DNA of 64,000 nucleotides from Bryum argenteum (lineage: Eukaryota > Streptophyta > Bryopsida > Bryales > Bryaceae), in contig CM073326.1 in assembly GCA_037043015.1 (NCBI GenBank), positions 14,950,345-15,014,344 of the forward strand, written 5' to 3'. Both the position numbers and the translations under genes were made by a program. Under the pieces are notes generated by a model. That model was not told where the DNA came from, did no database searches, and worked only from the letters and a program-made list of their open reading frames with translations. Positions 1 to 12,107 of this stretch are shown here, piece by piece (positions within the stretch are counted from its first letter, which is position 1; every line of letters starts with the position of its first letter).

Positions 1-536
1 CCGCAGAGCCTTCGCTAAGTACAGGGGGGTTCCGGATTTCCCGGAAACCCTATCAGATCCGGAATTCCCGGGCCTCCGAGATTCCCGGGTGAGTGGCCAA
101 AAAGGCATCTACTATTCCTATCCAATCTAACCTAACTAATTACTAACTAACATCTTCCTCCGGCGGCGTGGGGCGGCTCGAGGTGTCTGGCGGCGGGGGG
201 TAATCCTCCTGGAAGCACTTTTCCATTCACGGGGGGGGGGTCGACTTCTTGGTCGGCCCGAGCGTCGATGTAAAATCTCGGGTTTTACTGTGTCCTCCGG
301 CTCTTCCACCTGTTCCGGAGTGCCTTCAACTTTGATGGAGGGGGGATGGGTTGGACTTCCGCTTCTTCCTGAGGGGCCACGGGCTCCTCCTGCTGTTCCT
401 GTTCGCCCGGTACTTCCACCTCGTTAACTTGGGCCTCCGGGTGAGGTACTACGTCCTCAACTTGCCCGGGGAGTTCTGCCCCTTCTCCTGTGATACCGTC
501 CACCGGGTTCCCATCCGGTCGTTGAGAGGGGTTAAC

Positions 537-1763
537 CTATCCTTCCACCAACGCTTCCACCTCGGAGGGACCGGGGAGTCCTGGTTCACTCGGGATATCA
601 TCTCTCCGAGGGGGAGTTGCAACTCGATCTCCCTCCCTGTTCTCCGGGATGCCTCCATCAACTGGAAGCTCATGCTCCTCCGAAACGGGCAGGGACTTCT
701 CCTCGATCTCCATGGGCACTGGCACCTCCGTGGGCACCTCTGAGGGTGCGAGCGTCTCCTCCTCCGGAAGGGCTGTTTCCTTCATTTCCACGTGGGGGAG
801 GGCCCCCAGCAACCTACCCGTGAGGGTTCGGAACTCCTTGAGGCACTGGTTGATACCTGTTGTGTGCCTCCTGAGCAACTCCAGGGATTGGGGTGACTCG
901 CTGATCCCAATCCGGGCATCATAGAAGGCCGCCTTCGTCTGCGCCTCAGCATCCGGTTGCAACACCTTCAGGATGGAGTGCAACACCGTCCTGTCGATGT
1001 TCTGCAACTTCCGGAGTGCAGCCTCCTGCTCCTGCACAACCCTCCTGAGGGCTTCCACCTCCGGATTTACCTCTATGTCCGAGGGATCCGATCCACATTG
1101 GACTCCCACGGATGCCTGCACCTTCGGCCGTGCCTTCAACACCAACTCCACCTTCTCCCTCCTTAGCCGGGTTGTCTCTCGCTGCATCTCCTCGGCCAAC
1201 TCTGGATACCTCTCCACGTTGGGGGTCTGGAAGACCCGCTCGAGTCGCGCCAGGGAGGTGAACAATTGTTCATTCTCCCGATCCACCTCCTCCATGGCTA
1301 GCCGGATGGGGTGGAGGATACCCTCGCTGGGTATCCGGTAGTAGGGACGGGGGAGCACCGGGGTGGTGTTGCCCGTTCCGGGTGTCACAACCCCTCTGTG
1401 GGACGACTCCGGGGCTGCCACTGATGCTGGGGTGGCCGGGGCTGGGTCACTCCTCTGCTTCGGTAACTCCAGCCGGGGAGGTGTGGTCCTCTCCGGAGTG
1501 TCCTCCTCCTCTGAAATGAGCAGCCTTCTCTTCACCTTGGGCTGGCTCTCAGGGATTGGCTCTTCTACCGGGTTAGGAGCCGGATCCTGTATCGGTGCGG
1601 GGTCCGGACTTGGGGCCCGCTCCTCCTCGATGGCCCTTCGCTGTACTACCGGACTCGCTGACCTCTTCCTCTTCTTGGCCTTGCGCTTCAGGTTGGGTAC
1701 CCTCCCTCCTGGGGGTCTCTCTCCGGGTGGAAGCACCTCCGCATTGGCCTCTGCTGCAGCCAC
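537..1763 (-). CDS. Second ORF of the GC-rich element, coiled-coil acidic protein
   Basis: This is an open frame of 408 codons directly downstream of the gag-like ORF in a different phase. The marked start is GTG, and the frame continues upstream without ATG, so translation may rely on frameshifting from ORF1 or the two may once have been one gene. Features seen: a basic, NLS-like KRKAKKRKR near residue 26; a long Pro/Glu-rich disordered stretch; a likely coiled coil near residues 155-215 (EEMQRETTRLRREKVELVL); a second helical stretch near 235-300; and an acidic C-terminus rich in Glu and Pro. No enzyme motif is visible. It is not recognised beyond being a probable element-encoded structural or accessory protein. 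Confidence 0.45.
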   Translation of the reverse strand: MAAAEANAEVLPPGERPPGGRVPNLKRKAKKRKRSASPVVQRRAIEEERAPSPDPAPIQDPAPNPVEEPIPESQPKVKRRLLISEEEDTPERTTPPRLELPKQRSDPAPATPASVAAPESSHRGVVTPGTGNTTPVLPRPYYRIPSEGILHPIRLAMEEVDRENEQLFTSLARLERVFQTPNVERYPELAEEMQRETTRLRREKVELVLKARPKVQASVGVQCGSDPSDIEVNPEVEALRRVVQEQEAALRKLQNIDRTVLHSILKVLQPDAEAQTKAAFYDARIGISESPQSLELLRRHTTGINQCLKEFRTLTGRLLGALPHVEMKETALPEEETLAPSEVPTEVPVPMEIEEKSLPVSEEHELPVDGGIPENREGDRVATPPRRDDIPSEPGLPGPSEVEALVEG

Positions 1764-1786
1764 CTCCTCGTCCGGGGCTCCCTGTT

Positions 1787-2953
1787 CTACCGGGGAGGAA
1801 GTCGGACGAGAGAACGTCTCCTCCCAAAACCCGTCGTGTCCTTCCTCCTCACCCCTCGGGATGGTCTTGCCTGTCGAGGTGGGGCTTCCTCTTCTTCCTC
1901 TTCCTCGTCGTCTTCGTCCTGGTCGTCCTCCTCTGCGGACTGGTCTCCACCCGCCTCGGCTATCTCCTCGGCCCTTCTCTGTTGGGCTCTTGTCCTCCGG
2001 ATGAGGGGGACGACCTCTTCTTCTTCCTCCTCTTCCTCCTCTGCATTCGGCATGAACAGGGAGGGCATCGTCTGGTGAGCTCGGGTAGGATTCACCCGGT
2101 TGCCTCCTCCTTCTTGCGCGGCTACCCGGGGTGCTATGCTGGGTCCGGCTTGGCTGGGTCCCACCGCTCTGGCCTGTCGAGTGGCTGGTTCCGGTGACCC
2201 CTCCAGGTCAGTGGCCCGGACTTCCTCCATCTCGTCCCCGGACTCGGAAGACGACGGTCCCTGCGGATCCCCGGATGGGAGGTCGTGCTTCTTGTGCCAG
2301 TAAAATATCTCCCGGTCGGTGAGGATGCCGTGCCGTTGATAGAGGTGGAAGAAGTAGGGGGCCAGGGGGCACCCCTTTTGATTTCCAATCTTCCCCACCT
2401 CCCGCTGCACCACCTCGTTGATGATGTGATGCCATCCGACCTGCATCCGCCCATCGTAATTTGCCAGGATGGCCTTCATGAGCTTCACGGTGCAGGTGGT
2501 TGGCTTGTCCGGGCTGAGTATGGGGAGGAGAAACCGGAGGAGGCGCATCACCCGGGGGTCCTTGCAGTCTTCCGGTTTGAATCCATCCTTCTCTGTCGGC
2601 CCCCTGCGGAACCGGTTCCTCAACCCGTCATCGCCCTTCTTCTTGATGTAGCCAATCGGGGAGTCCGGGAATTTGTAGGTCGCCCTCCAATGGCAAGGTC
2701 CCCAGTTATCCGTCTTCCCCCTCATGGGGTGCGTCACGTACATCTCGGGGAAGCGGTGGGTGACGGTTTCCTCGATGATGGCCTGATCCGCCAAGTCCCA
2801 CGGGGCGTCGTAGAGCCCGGCACACCCCATCCGGAGGAGGTCCTCCCTCAGCTCCGCTTGGTGCAGTGCCAGCTCGGGCACCCGCGGCTTCACCGATTTG
2901 AGGGGAATCGGCATCCCGGGTCGCCACGGGACGACTTCCCTCCTCTTCGGCAT
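1787..2953 (-). CDS. Gag-like protein of the GC-rich element
   Basis: This is an open frame of 388 codons counted from the ATG of the peptide MPKRREVVPW. The frame stays open upstream, but that part reads like 5' leader. Residues 1 to about 240 look globular, with many W, Y, H and C residues (for example GWHHIINEVVQREVG and PYFFHLYQRHGIL). The tail from about 242 is low complexity: Pro/Ser/Ala-rich sequence, an acidic run near 304-312, a second near 341-355, and a basic Arg-rich end. A structured N-terminal half with a charged disordered tail suits a capsid-like or plant-transposon structural protein, but I see no CCHC knuckle and cannot name a family. Its stop lies 24 bp before the next frame, which is in another phase. 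Confidence 0.55.
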   Translation of the reverse strand: MPKRREVVPWRPGMPIPLKSVKPRVPELALHQAELREDLLRMGCAGLYDAPWDLADQAIIEETVTHRFPEMYVTHPMRGKTDNWGPCHWRATYKFPDSPIGYIKKKGDDGLRNRFRRGPTEKDGFKPEDCKDPRVMRLLRFLLPILSPDKPTTCTVKLMKAILANYDGRMQVGWHHIINEVVQREVGKIGNQKGCPLAPYFFHLYQRHGILTDREIFYWHKKHDLPSGDPQGPSSSESGDEMEEVRATDLEGSPEPATRQARAVGPSQAGPSIAPRVAAQEGGGNRVNPTRAHQTMPSLFMPNAEEEEEEEEEVVPLIRRTRAQQRRAEEIAEAGGDQSAEEDDQDEDDEEEEEEEAPPRQARPSRGVRRKDTTGFGRRRSLVRLPPR

Positions 2954-5900
2954 TGCTCCGGCTCCACTCTCCTGCAGATACTCGGGAGTACTCTCTCCCT
3001 GCCTTTCCGGACTGACTCCGGTAGAAACCCTACTTCCCAAAACCCTAACCTCTCCAAACTCTGCTTTTCCAACTCTCGCGGATTGCTGGGCGCGCAATAA
3101 TGCCCGATCTCTCAAAATGCGCGGATTAGAATGGCTGAGGATGGTGGCGGCGGCTCCTAATAACAGCAAACCGGAGTTCTCCTTCCGAGACATCATCACC
3201 CAGCACTCGAGACGTACACCGGGAATTACCCCGGTCATCATTGAGCCGCCGGTGGTTATGTCGGGCGCCCGCGAGTTTTCCGGCCCTTTCTCCGGGTCGA
3301 CCGGCGGCCCCGGTCATCAACCCGGTAGGAGAACCGGCCCATCCGGGCATCTCAGGGTATCAGCCGGATATCAATACGGGTATCCGGTAAGCTCTAAAAT
3401 CCCCTAAGGTTAGCCGGAGGAATCCTAACACAAAATTACTACCTACGAACCGGTTTAAGCAGACCGATTTTTATTCCTACTTGCTAAAATTACTATTTTA
3501 CTCCTAATTAATTGCTAAAAACAAAAAAATATTGGAGAACAGGGTTCGACACTTCCAATAGCATTTATGGCACATCTTGTAAAAAGGTGTTTTTAAGTAT
3601 ATATGCTCAATGAAATCGGAGAAGTAAAAGCAGAAATTTAATTTCAATATAATCAAACGGAGATGTTGATTTTAATCCTAGATGTCTTTGATGCCAGCAT
3701 GTAGATTTCACAATTTGAAACAAGACGAACATGTGCTACATACTTCATACCTACACATATTGGGCAAATAAATCTACTGAACAAATGGAAAACAAATTAC
3801 ACACCCGAAACATGCCAGACAATCTATACCCAAGGTACATAAACTTGATGGAGTAAATCCAGTAAAGACCCATAATACTCAAACTCAATCTTTATATTTT
3901 CTCTATATTTAGTTTGTGTCCTACATCTCGCCCCGACTACAAGTTATTTCCCTCCACTTTTGAACTAGTCTTTCACGCATTCATCCATGAAATTGTTCGT
4001 CACTTTAATCAACTGGTCCCAATTCTGTTTTGTACCATTTCCTTCAAGTGTTTCTTACATATATTTGAGACTATTCTAGAGCTACTTATTGATCTTTTCA
4101 ATTGAAATGACATCTTGACTAATTTTGTGCATTCAATGTAGATATACCTACGATGTTCTTGGAATGGTAAATAATTGTATATGGGTTTCTTCGTGATGAT
4201 TTGATTGTTACTTAGAATCTTCTATTCAATACAGAATTGATTAGCAGGATGTTTCTCCAACTACCAAAATCAAATCTTTGTGAAGCTATGTGACACAAAT
4301 AGTGGAAGCAATGTGATTTCATGCCACGGCTTTTGTATCCAATCACAATCAAAGTCTCTTCCTAAGATGTACTAGAATTGCCTTGAAGAATGGATGTAGG
4401 GAGGGCAATTTTCTTGCTTTTGAAATTTAAATTTTTCTAGGTTCATATTTGTATTCATTAGTGAAAATTTTTGACCCCATTTTACCATAAATGAGCCTTC
4501 ATAGAAATCTGGGATATGAGCCATTCAAATGTGAAACAACCTTAAGATTTAGAAAGCAAAATTACTCCAATTTGTAAAAACAAAGAAGTAAGAGTTAATT
4601 ATTCAATGTACACAATGTTTGAGCATACCATAAGCTACAATATTTTATGAGATTGGAAATGATCATTTGATATATGATTATCTCTCCACCTTGCAGGCTT
4701 GCACTACTTGAAAAGTTGTTCATAAAAAACTTTCATACGGATGAATATAACTTGCACAAACTATATACAAAAGTATCACATATACAAATGCTTCTAGTCG
4801 TTATGAGGAGGAATTAAACAAAAACCCAAAATCACAAGTAAGTTAATAGTGTATGGAAAATATTCATAATCAATAAAGAACTAGGTTTGTTCATATCATC
4901 GTTTCTCAAATCAAATACTCCCTTTGTCTCATAAATACACCATGATTTGCTTCAAACTGTTGTCTCACAATACTACCAAGATTTGATATCAATAAGTAAT
5001 CCAAACCACAACCATACCATCCAAACCATATTCAACAATATCAAGGAGTAACTGACCATGAGAATGATCAAAACCCACTATTGTTATAAACTCATTGTGT
5101 TGCAATCTAACCATTATAATTGGCCTTCAATGAGAATGATTGCTACTAGCCATGCACATTGGTCTAAGTTTTCACTCAATTTGCAATACCTCTTGATAAT
5201 ACCTCAAAGGCAAAATCCAATATAGTGAGAATACTTGCAATCTCAATAGTCACAAATTTTTGGTAACAAGACTTAATTTATGATATAGTAGCATTGATTT
5301 CCTTGAGAAGGGCAATCTAAAGTAAGTACTATTCTATTTGCAAATAACAATTAGTACGGGGTAAAGCACACACATACGGGCATTATGGGATTTAAGGGGC
5401 CTTGCTCGTGAGTATGGGGGTGCTCTGCTCAATTGCAAAGGTGGAGGCTCTTCAAAACCCATGATGCGCCAGTGGGTATTCTTTTACCCCTCGTAAACAG
5501 GAAAACCACCGGTGCCAAAATTTCTTGTTGACGTTCGCTCAAATGGACCACAATCTAAAATTTTTACTTCTCGCCTATTCAAAGAGTTCAAATGAGCCAG
5601 ACTATGTCTACCTGTTCAGATAATCGATTGCCCCGCCGGGTTACGGTTGCCCAATCGGATTACAAGCATATCGCTTCCGCGCAATGCACAAAAAAAACTC
5701 TGACCAGGGCTTTACGCACTTATAATCAAATTGTCATACTAAAAACAATCACATATCTCCAACACACATTACGAAGAAAATAGTACAAAGGTGGGAAGTT
5801 GATGAGCATGAACACTCCTTCTGCACAAGGAATAAATAATAACCTTATTTTGCAACAAAGAATCAAAATGACTATTTACAAGTATGTTGACTTGTGTGTC

Positions 5901-7368
5901 ATCATTGCCGCATACATGTCAACTAATCCACAATGTTGATGAATGGAGTAAAAGTGAGAGCAGAGAGACAAGAAAGTAAACGTTCATATGAAGCAATGCT
6001 GCAGCTCTTATGTATATGTCACTACAGTGACACCTCTTGTACTTGAATTGAGCATGAATGGAATTTGGCCAACCAACATTTCCTCAAGATAATCTGGAGG
6101 ACATTGTACATTGATTCCAGATGTACATTCATGAGCAATACTGCAAGTCATCTTCTAAAAGAGCGCTAGAAGCTCATGTCCCATCCATCTATAAGTATCT
6201 CTCCTATAAAATGAATTGAGCCAATATCCATTTGCTTGAATAAAATCCACAAACTCAATTGCAACAAATGAAGTGATCACTATAGTATTCGGAGATGCAT
6301 AGCATTCCTACATATTAGATTTTCGGCGACTTCAAAATGAATAACAAAGAAGAAGCTATCATATATATTTTGGAGATTACTCTCTTGTCAAGCTCTAAAA
6401 ACTGACAAATATATTTGAAAATTGGAGCAAAGCTTGTTATAGACATGCTCTACAAGTACTTCCGTACCCCCACAAGTGACTCATCAGCTTCCCCAAGAAA
6501 AGCTTCATGCACAAAATACAAAATGTTTGAAGATCCACTAAGACGCACAAAGCCGATATTAGCTTAGATTGAGTGCGCATTAATATGTACCGCACTTGTC
6601 CAAAATTCGTGAATATGTCCTAATTTCGTCCAATGTGGCATCACGTGTTGTATGTTGGTCGTGTGAGCGTGCGTTTCAATAAGCAATTGTACATTTGTAT
6701 GTGCAGAAACCTACACCGCTGGGAACACTACTAGAAAACTATGACCAAATCAACATAAAATCAACAGATTTTTGTTGTTTTGGGCACTGCATTGACCGTT
6801 TCCACTGATTTTTGAGCTTTTTGTAAAAATCAACAGTTTGCTAAATATATTTTGTTGATTTGAGTAGTGTAATGACCGAATCAACAAAATTTCATCAAAT
6901 ATGGAATATTTTTGGAATATTTTTGGAATCTTATGAAATAATCTAGGAATCTTTTTAGAATCTTCCAGAATCTTCCAGAATCTTTGGAATCTTTGGGAAT
7001 CTATTTAATCTTTTTTTGACATTGATTAAAATGCAAAATGAAAAACGAAGATGCTTTGGGGCATCCTCACTTCTTCAAAAGAAAAAAAACTCAAATTTTT
7101 TTGATATTCTTCCTACATGTAGAAAAATACCTGCACGAAATAGAGCATAAAAAGATTTTGAAAAAAAATTAATTTTTTACATCGTGAAAAATATTCAAAG
7201 TCTGCTGAGCAGTAGAAAGACGCCCCAGCCTTAAAAAATAAATAAATAAAAAAAAATCGAAATTTTTTCTATATGTAGAAAAATATCTATATGGAATCAA
7301 TCATAAAAAAAAATTTTACATCGTGAAAAATATTCAAAGTCTGCTAGGCAGTAAAAAGACGCATCAGC

Positions 7369-7371
<3 letters not shown>

Positions 7372-7408
<37 letters not shown>
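7372..7408. repeat. Poly-A tract of 37 bases
   Basis: An uninterrupted run of 37 A lies inside the CACTA element, following the second internal repeat. It may be the tail of an old retroposed insertion or simple slippage. Confidence 0.9.
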
Positions 7409-7411
<3 letters not shown>

Positions 7412-7555
7412 AAAAAATTCGAAACTTTTCCTATATGTAGAAAAATACCTGCATGAAATAGTGCAAATTTTTTTTTGAAAAAAAAACATTTTTACAAGGC
7501 AAATTAATAGCCACTGGGGCACTTTCCCTATAAGTAAAAAATTAAAACAATCATG

Positions 7556-7748
7556 TGCATACATGGACTTAGGTGGTGTACTCGCAAAAGACATGAGACG
7601 GGAGCCGGGAGGTTGTGGGTTCGATCTTGGCCCCCAACACTTGGGCCTCATAGGGGTTTGAGGTGGGCTCCACTCGTGGGACGGTCTAGTTTGAGGTGGG
7701 CCCCACTGGTTGTTTTAATTTTAATCTAGTAAAAAAAAAAAAAAAAAA
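7556..7748 (+). mobile_element. Probable tRNA-derived SINE nested in the CACTA element
   Basis: A GC-richer stretch within the AT-rich CACTA element carries a box A-like string (GGACTTAGGTGGT near 7564) and, about 45 bp later, a box B-like GGTTCGATCTT near 7618, the two internal Pol III promoter elements of tRNA genes. A GGTGGG-rich body follows and the unit ends in a run of about 19 A at 7730-7748. This layout fits a plant tRNA-derived SINE. I could not establish a target-site duplication, and no tRNA cloverleaf is intact. Confidence 0.45.
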
Positions 7749-8340
7749 TTATGCTTGACTGAATCAAGAAATAATATCAACACTTTTGTGTTGATCAATG
7801 TCCGGATCAACGCATCCGAATCAACCGAAAATTTCAACGTTTTCATGTTGATTTGGACGCTAGAGTTTCTAGTAGTGGAATTGACTCTCGGAAATTCATA
7901 GACTACAATCAACTGTCATCAAACATCACTTAAAATCATCAGAAGGAGTATAAGTGGATCCATTTGAGAAGCTGCCGCACTATGATTCTAGTCATCGTTC
8001 TGGTATTCTAACCATGCCACTGCCTGGGCACTTTAACTTCTTTGAGGTACAATTCACGACTGCATCCAACATTGCTTACCTCTTGAATTTTTTTTTGGAG
8101 ACTTTTGTTTATGGCCAAATTTCCACTTTGTTCTTAAGCTACCTAAGTTGGAACTTTTACAAATTCTATATATTTTTTTGTAGTATTGTGAGAGCTCGTA
8201 GTGACTCTCTTATTTTGTTATTATTTATTTGTTACCTTTATGAATGTAATGTTAACAAACAATGACTTTATGAGGTAATTTGATGAAATTTAAGCTAATT
8301 AAATTATGAATACAATATGCATGTTAGAAGATGGTTGTTG

Positions 8341-9780
8341 CAAGGCCTTAGATAAGACGTTTCGTACTAATTTAAACTATAGGTCAGATTTAGTATGGAA
8401 GGACTAGAGGAGGGAAGATCCTTCCTAGTGGATCCAATTGACGATAGAGAAGGACTAGAGGAGGAAAGATCCCCCTAGTGAATCCTTGAATTAAGAATAT
8501 AGTTAGTTGCTTAATTTAGGATTGAGTGTTTTACCATGGACCTTGCACAATTAGCTTTTAATGTTTATGTTTGTGTTTATGCCTTGATTGTCTTGGTTTT
8601 GTTCATTTAACTTCGTGGGGGTAGTTGTGTGTTACATCCATTTGTGAAGGTTCTTCAAGATGAAACGCCGTGATGGAGCACCATTCATCCATAGAGGCCT
8701 AGTTAGGGCTTGAGCCTTAGGTAGGGCTAGGGTGAGCCGCCTCTTTGGCAGCTCCGATTTTGTACTTAATAGCTTGTTTTCAAGCTATCTTGACCACTCA
8801 ATCTAGTAAGAGTAGGAGAAGGAAGGCCATAGGCTTTCTTCTCCTCCATCTTCTTTGTCTCATCAATCTCTTGTTTGTCTACCTCTACTTCTTTGTAATG
8901 CTTACTTAGTTAGAGTAGGAGTAGGGAGGTAGGTGGACCTCCCTCTCAATTTTGTTTCTCTTAATCATTTCTTGAATTGCTTAATTGTTGGTAGAAGAAA
9001 GAGGCCATGGGCCTCTTCTATCAATTCTCTCAATCTCCATTAAATACCTATCAATTTTTTTCTGCCTTAGTACCTCAATTTTTATTTAAATACCTTAAGA
9101 TTTGAGATGATGGTAGATCTCCTCAATAGCTTTCTATTCGTATATGGCATGTCTAATTCCAAATTATAGGGAGGGAGAAATGACCTCCCAAAGTTAGGGA
9201 TGTTGAAAGGTTTCCTCCCCCGGCCGTAGAAGAAGTTGGCCGTAGTTGTTTAGCGATCACTCCTTCAATATTTGTTCAAATAGATCAAGATTTTAGATGG
9301 TTGTAGAAAGCTTTAGTGGCTTTGCAATGGTAGTAAGCACGTCCAATTTCTAATTGTAGGAAGGGAGGAACACCCCTCCAAAGTTTGGCGGTGTAGTAAG
9401 GCCTTTCCCAGCCGGCATTAGAAAAGTAAGCTCAGTCATTCTGCAATCAGTCCTAGGGTATTGATCCAATGACTTTGAGATTTTAGGGGCGGATGCACAA
9501 CTGACTTAGCTTTCCAAAACGCTATGGCACGCCCCAAACAAAGTTAGGACAAAAGAATGGCAAACAAAAAACCACGATTCACTTCCAAGGTGATTCGGCC
9601 GGGCGTTTCCTTCTTCTTCTCTTCTTTGCGCCTCGTGTTCTCCTTGTCTCCTCTAGTCTTTTCTTTTTCTCTTCATGTAATCTTGCTTTTTATTTTCTCC
9701 TAGTGACCAAAGGCCACTCCATGGTGGTTTTTGGGCTCACAAGTATTAAAATTTTTCTTTGAGAATATGTCAAAATTGTG
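8341..9780. other. Noncoding AT-rich stretch with diverged tandem repeats
   Basis: No gene is visible. There is a short tandem duplication around GAAGGACTAGAGGAGG (about 8398 and 8449) and two diverged tandem copies of roughly 185 bp at about 9100-9290 and 9291-9480, sharing GATCAAGATTTTAGATGG-like and TCCAATTTCTAATTGTAGG-like strings and a GGCCG-containing core. I found no clear second copy of this stretch elsewhere in the window. Confidence 0.5.
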
Positions 9781-12107
9781 ACTTATAAATTTTCAATAAT
9801 GCTAACTTGGTTCAAAATTCACAAACTCATAGAGGTACCCTACACATGTTCTTTATTTTTGTAAAGCTAAATTATTCAACGTGATGTATATTCTACCGAA
9901 TCATTGATTTTATACCTTCTTCTTATAAATTGCATGAAGGTTCTAATGAGTATCTAAAATCATGGGCCTGTGGTTTCAACCTAGTTATTTCCTTAAAAAT
10001 TGTTTTTGAGCAAAATGATTGTGGTATTACAATTGGAATTGTCCTTAGCACAAGTAGACTATGTCCCCTAAATGATGCCCTAAATAAGATCAACTATGAT
10101 TGTGATGATCTCATAAATGGTGTAGATCCCAAGGTAAAAATATCAGCTCGGATATTTTTTTATGGTGAATCAAAAACTCTCACATGAGGCCATTAATCTA
10201 ATTGTAAGTCATTCTTTGCAAAAGTGAACGTAGAGTGCTTGCTTACAATGAATTTAGGATGGTGCAAGATAACACACTATTACCAAATGAGTCACTAATT
10301 TGTCACAAGGTTTGAAAGGCACATGAGAGTACTCGTTTTGTGACCAAAGGAGTACTATATTTTGACTCTATTGTCTCTATCATATTGCAATTTGTAGATA
10401 CTTTTGGTTTCTTAGTTGCATTACAAAGATTTAATTTCCATATTTGATAATTCAATATTTTAAATCCATTTTTTCTAAGAATATGAGATTGTTTAAATTT
10501 TATTGAAAATGCTTGTAACAAAGACCTTTCTTATAGACATTTGAATGAGACTCTTGGAACATAGAGACCTTTTTCACCATCATCGACTTTTCACTCTGAA
10601 GTGAAAACTTTACAATCTATCCAACAAACTAGTAGCATCACAAAAACACCAACTAAGCACTTATTCATCCTCATCTCAAATTCACCCTTTTCACAAAAGA
10701 AAAAATTTAAAAACTTATGGGTCCACCTCAAAGTCTGTAGAAGAAAAATAGTCCAAAGCGAGACCTTCTTAACTAAAATGCAAGTATTCAACATGGATCA
10801 AACTAATCTTTCCACCACAAAAAAGAACTAAATTTGGACTAGATTCTATTCCAACAATTAAAGCTTGAAATCCAACACTGGATGAAGAGGATATACCCTC
10901 TCAACTACCATGCATCGATTCTATTTTTTGAATATTAAGCCAATTTTAGTACAAAACTTCCAACTAGAAATTTGTTAGGCTTCAGCTCAACCTTTAAGTG
11001 CCCCAAGATGTCGAAATACGTAAGTTTGAAGAATAAACTAAGAGTTCAAAGGACCATAACATCTTACTTTGTAGTCTATGAAAGGCAAATTTGTTCGCTT
11101 CAGACCCAATTCAAGTCTATTTTTAGTGGTAAATAACTAAATATTGAAGAATTATCCAAGATTAATAGTGCAATTTTTCGTTTGCAAGACATGGCATGCA
11201 TTTAACTGATTTCAGTCCATGAGGTCTAGCTTTGAATTATGTATTTCTGTAAATTTGGAGAAATCTTCAGCGTTGCATGATAATTATTTGAATCCGTTAT
11301 TTGAATCATTTACTGTATAGTAAGTTTTTGGTACAAGTATGCTTTTGAGAGAAAAGCGAACAACCCTAAATAAATAAAGTTGATGATTTTTATCTTGGCA
11401 ATTGATCTATAGATAGAATTTTCACTTCACACTAAATATGATGGAATAATTTAACCTTTTAAAACCCCTATTTGGCTGTAGGACCCTAGTGTTGAGAGAC
11501 AACTTTTTGGATGAAGGGGTTAAACTTTACAAAGCCTAAGTAACTTCGTCATGTCGAGTCTGTTTTTGACAGATTTATTTGGATTCGGACTCAAATCAAC
11601 TCTTGATTGTGGGACCGTAAGTATTAAAGACACATGCATTGAAGTGTGAATGAACAATATGCATTTTAGTGAAGGGAGCATTGGGTTTTGAGTTTTAAAA
11701 CATTAAGCATGTTTTACAATTGCAAGCGAATCATGTGGACGCAAATATATTTTTTCATTGAAAAGAAAAGAAAATTACACAATAATGATGTTAAGACAAA
11801 GTCAAAGACTCTCTAGTTTCAGAGCTTTTTGATCAAGGTAATGTGAAACTAGATTCACATTGATGTTTCTACAATGAAAAAAGTGAAAAATTGTATGAAT
11901 TTGGAAAAGCTTTATCTCCTTCCTCAATTCCTCCACTTTTAGATTTCAACCATTTTTTTATTGGGATAGATTCCAATTAGAGTCTAGTTTTAGTGATATA
12001 AACCTTCACTTAGTCAAAGATGTTTGGAAGATAAGACATGGCTTTGAGTGCAAAGGGGATCGCGTCTTGGAAGTCCTAATTGTAAACTTTTTGGTAGTTT
12101 TACCATT

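Larger units (their letters stand above)
1..3551 (-). mobile_element. GC-rich retroelement-like block, cut by window edge
   Basis: This block is far richer in G+C than everything after it, with many CCGG and CCCGGG runs, and the change is abrupt at about 3551. Both long open frames (1787-2953 and 537-1763) read on the minus strand, so the 5' end of the element lies at the right. Read on the minus strand the block begins TGTCGAACCC, the TG expected at the start of an LTR. The bases just outside (CTTCC, then the A-module sequence) match the uninterrupted A module near 56210, which supports an insertion there. No reverse transcriptase, integrase or protease is visible, because the element runs off the window. 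An LTR retroelement or a large gag-only derivative is the best guess. Confidence 0.5.
6726..7877. mobile_element. Non-autonomous CACTA (En/Spm-type) element
   Basis: The insert begins CACTACTAGAAAA and ends TTTCTAGTAGTG, inverted termini of the CACTA superfamily. It is flanked by a 3-bp duplication, GAA at 6723-6725 and GAA at 7878-7880, the length typical of CACTA elements. Copy 2 of module A carries the empty site: CGCTGGGAATTGACTCTC near 63309. Subterminal TCAACA/TGTTGA-type repeats are frequent at both ends. It encodes no transposase, is AT-rich, and contains two copies of a motif around AAAAATATTCAAAGTCTGCT (about 7189 and 7327), a long A tract and a probable SINE. Confidence 0.88.
3552..8340 (+). 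repeat. Repeat module A, copy 1 (direct copy at 56212-64000)
   Basis: AT-rich noncoding DNA that recurs in the same orientation at 56212-64000 and in pieces elsewhere. Shared landmarks include the string GCATTTATGGCACATCTTGT at the left end, a GC-richer patch at 5340-5720 (58020-58400 in copy 2), and GTGCAGAAACC near 6703 (63293). Short ORFs inside are not conserved between copies as proteins, so I call no gene. This copy is interrupted by the CACTA element at 6726-7877. It covers 3552-6725 and 7878-8340, where otherwise I see nothing coding. Confidence 0.8.

Noticed and set aside
351..2303. Plus-strand ORFs of up to 271 codons opposite the gag-like ORFs
   Set aside because: They arise from high G+C and few stops; the minus-strand frames have the protein-like composition, domains and acidic or coiled-coil segments.
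7556..7640. Functional tRNA gene
   Set aside because: Box A- and box B-like strings are present, but no paired acceptor stem or anticodon arm can be drawn; SINE is the better reading.
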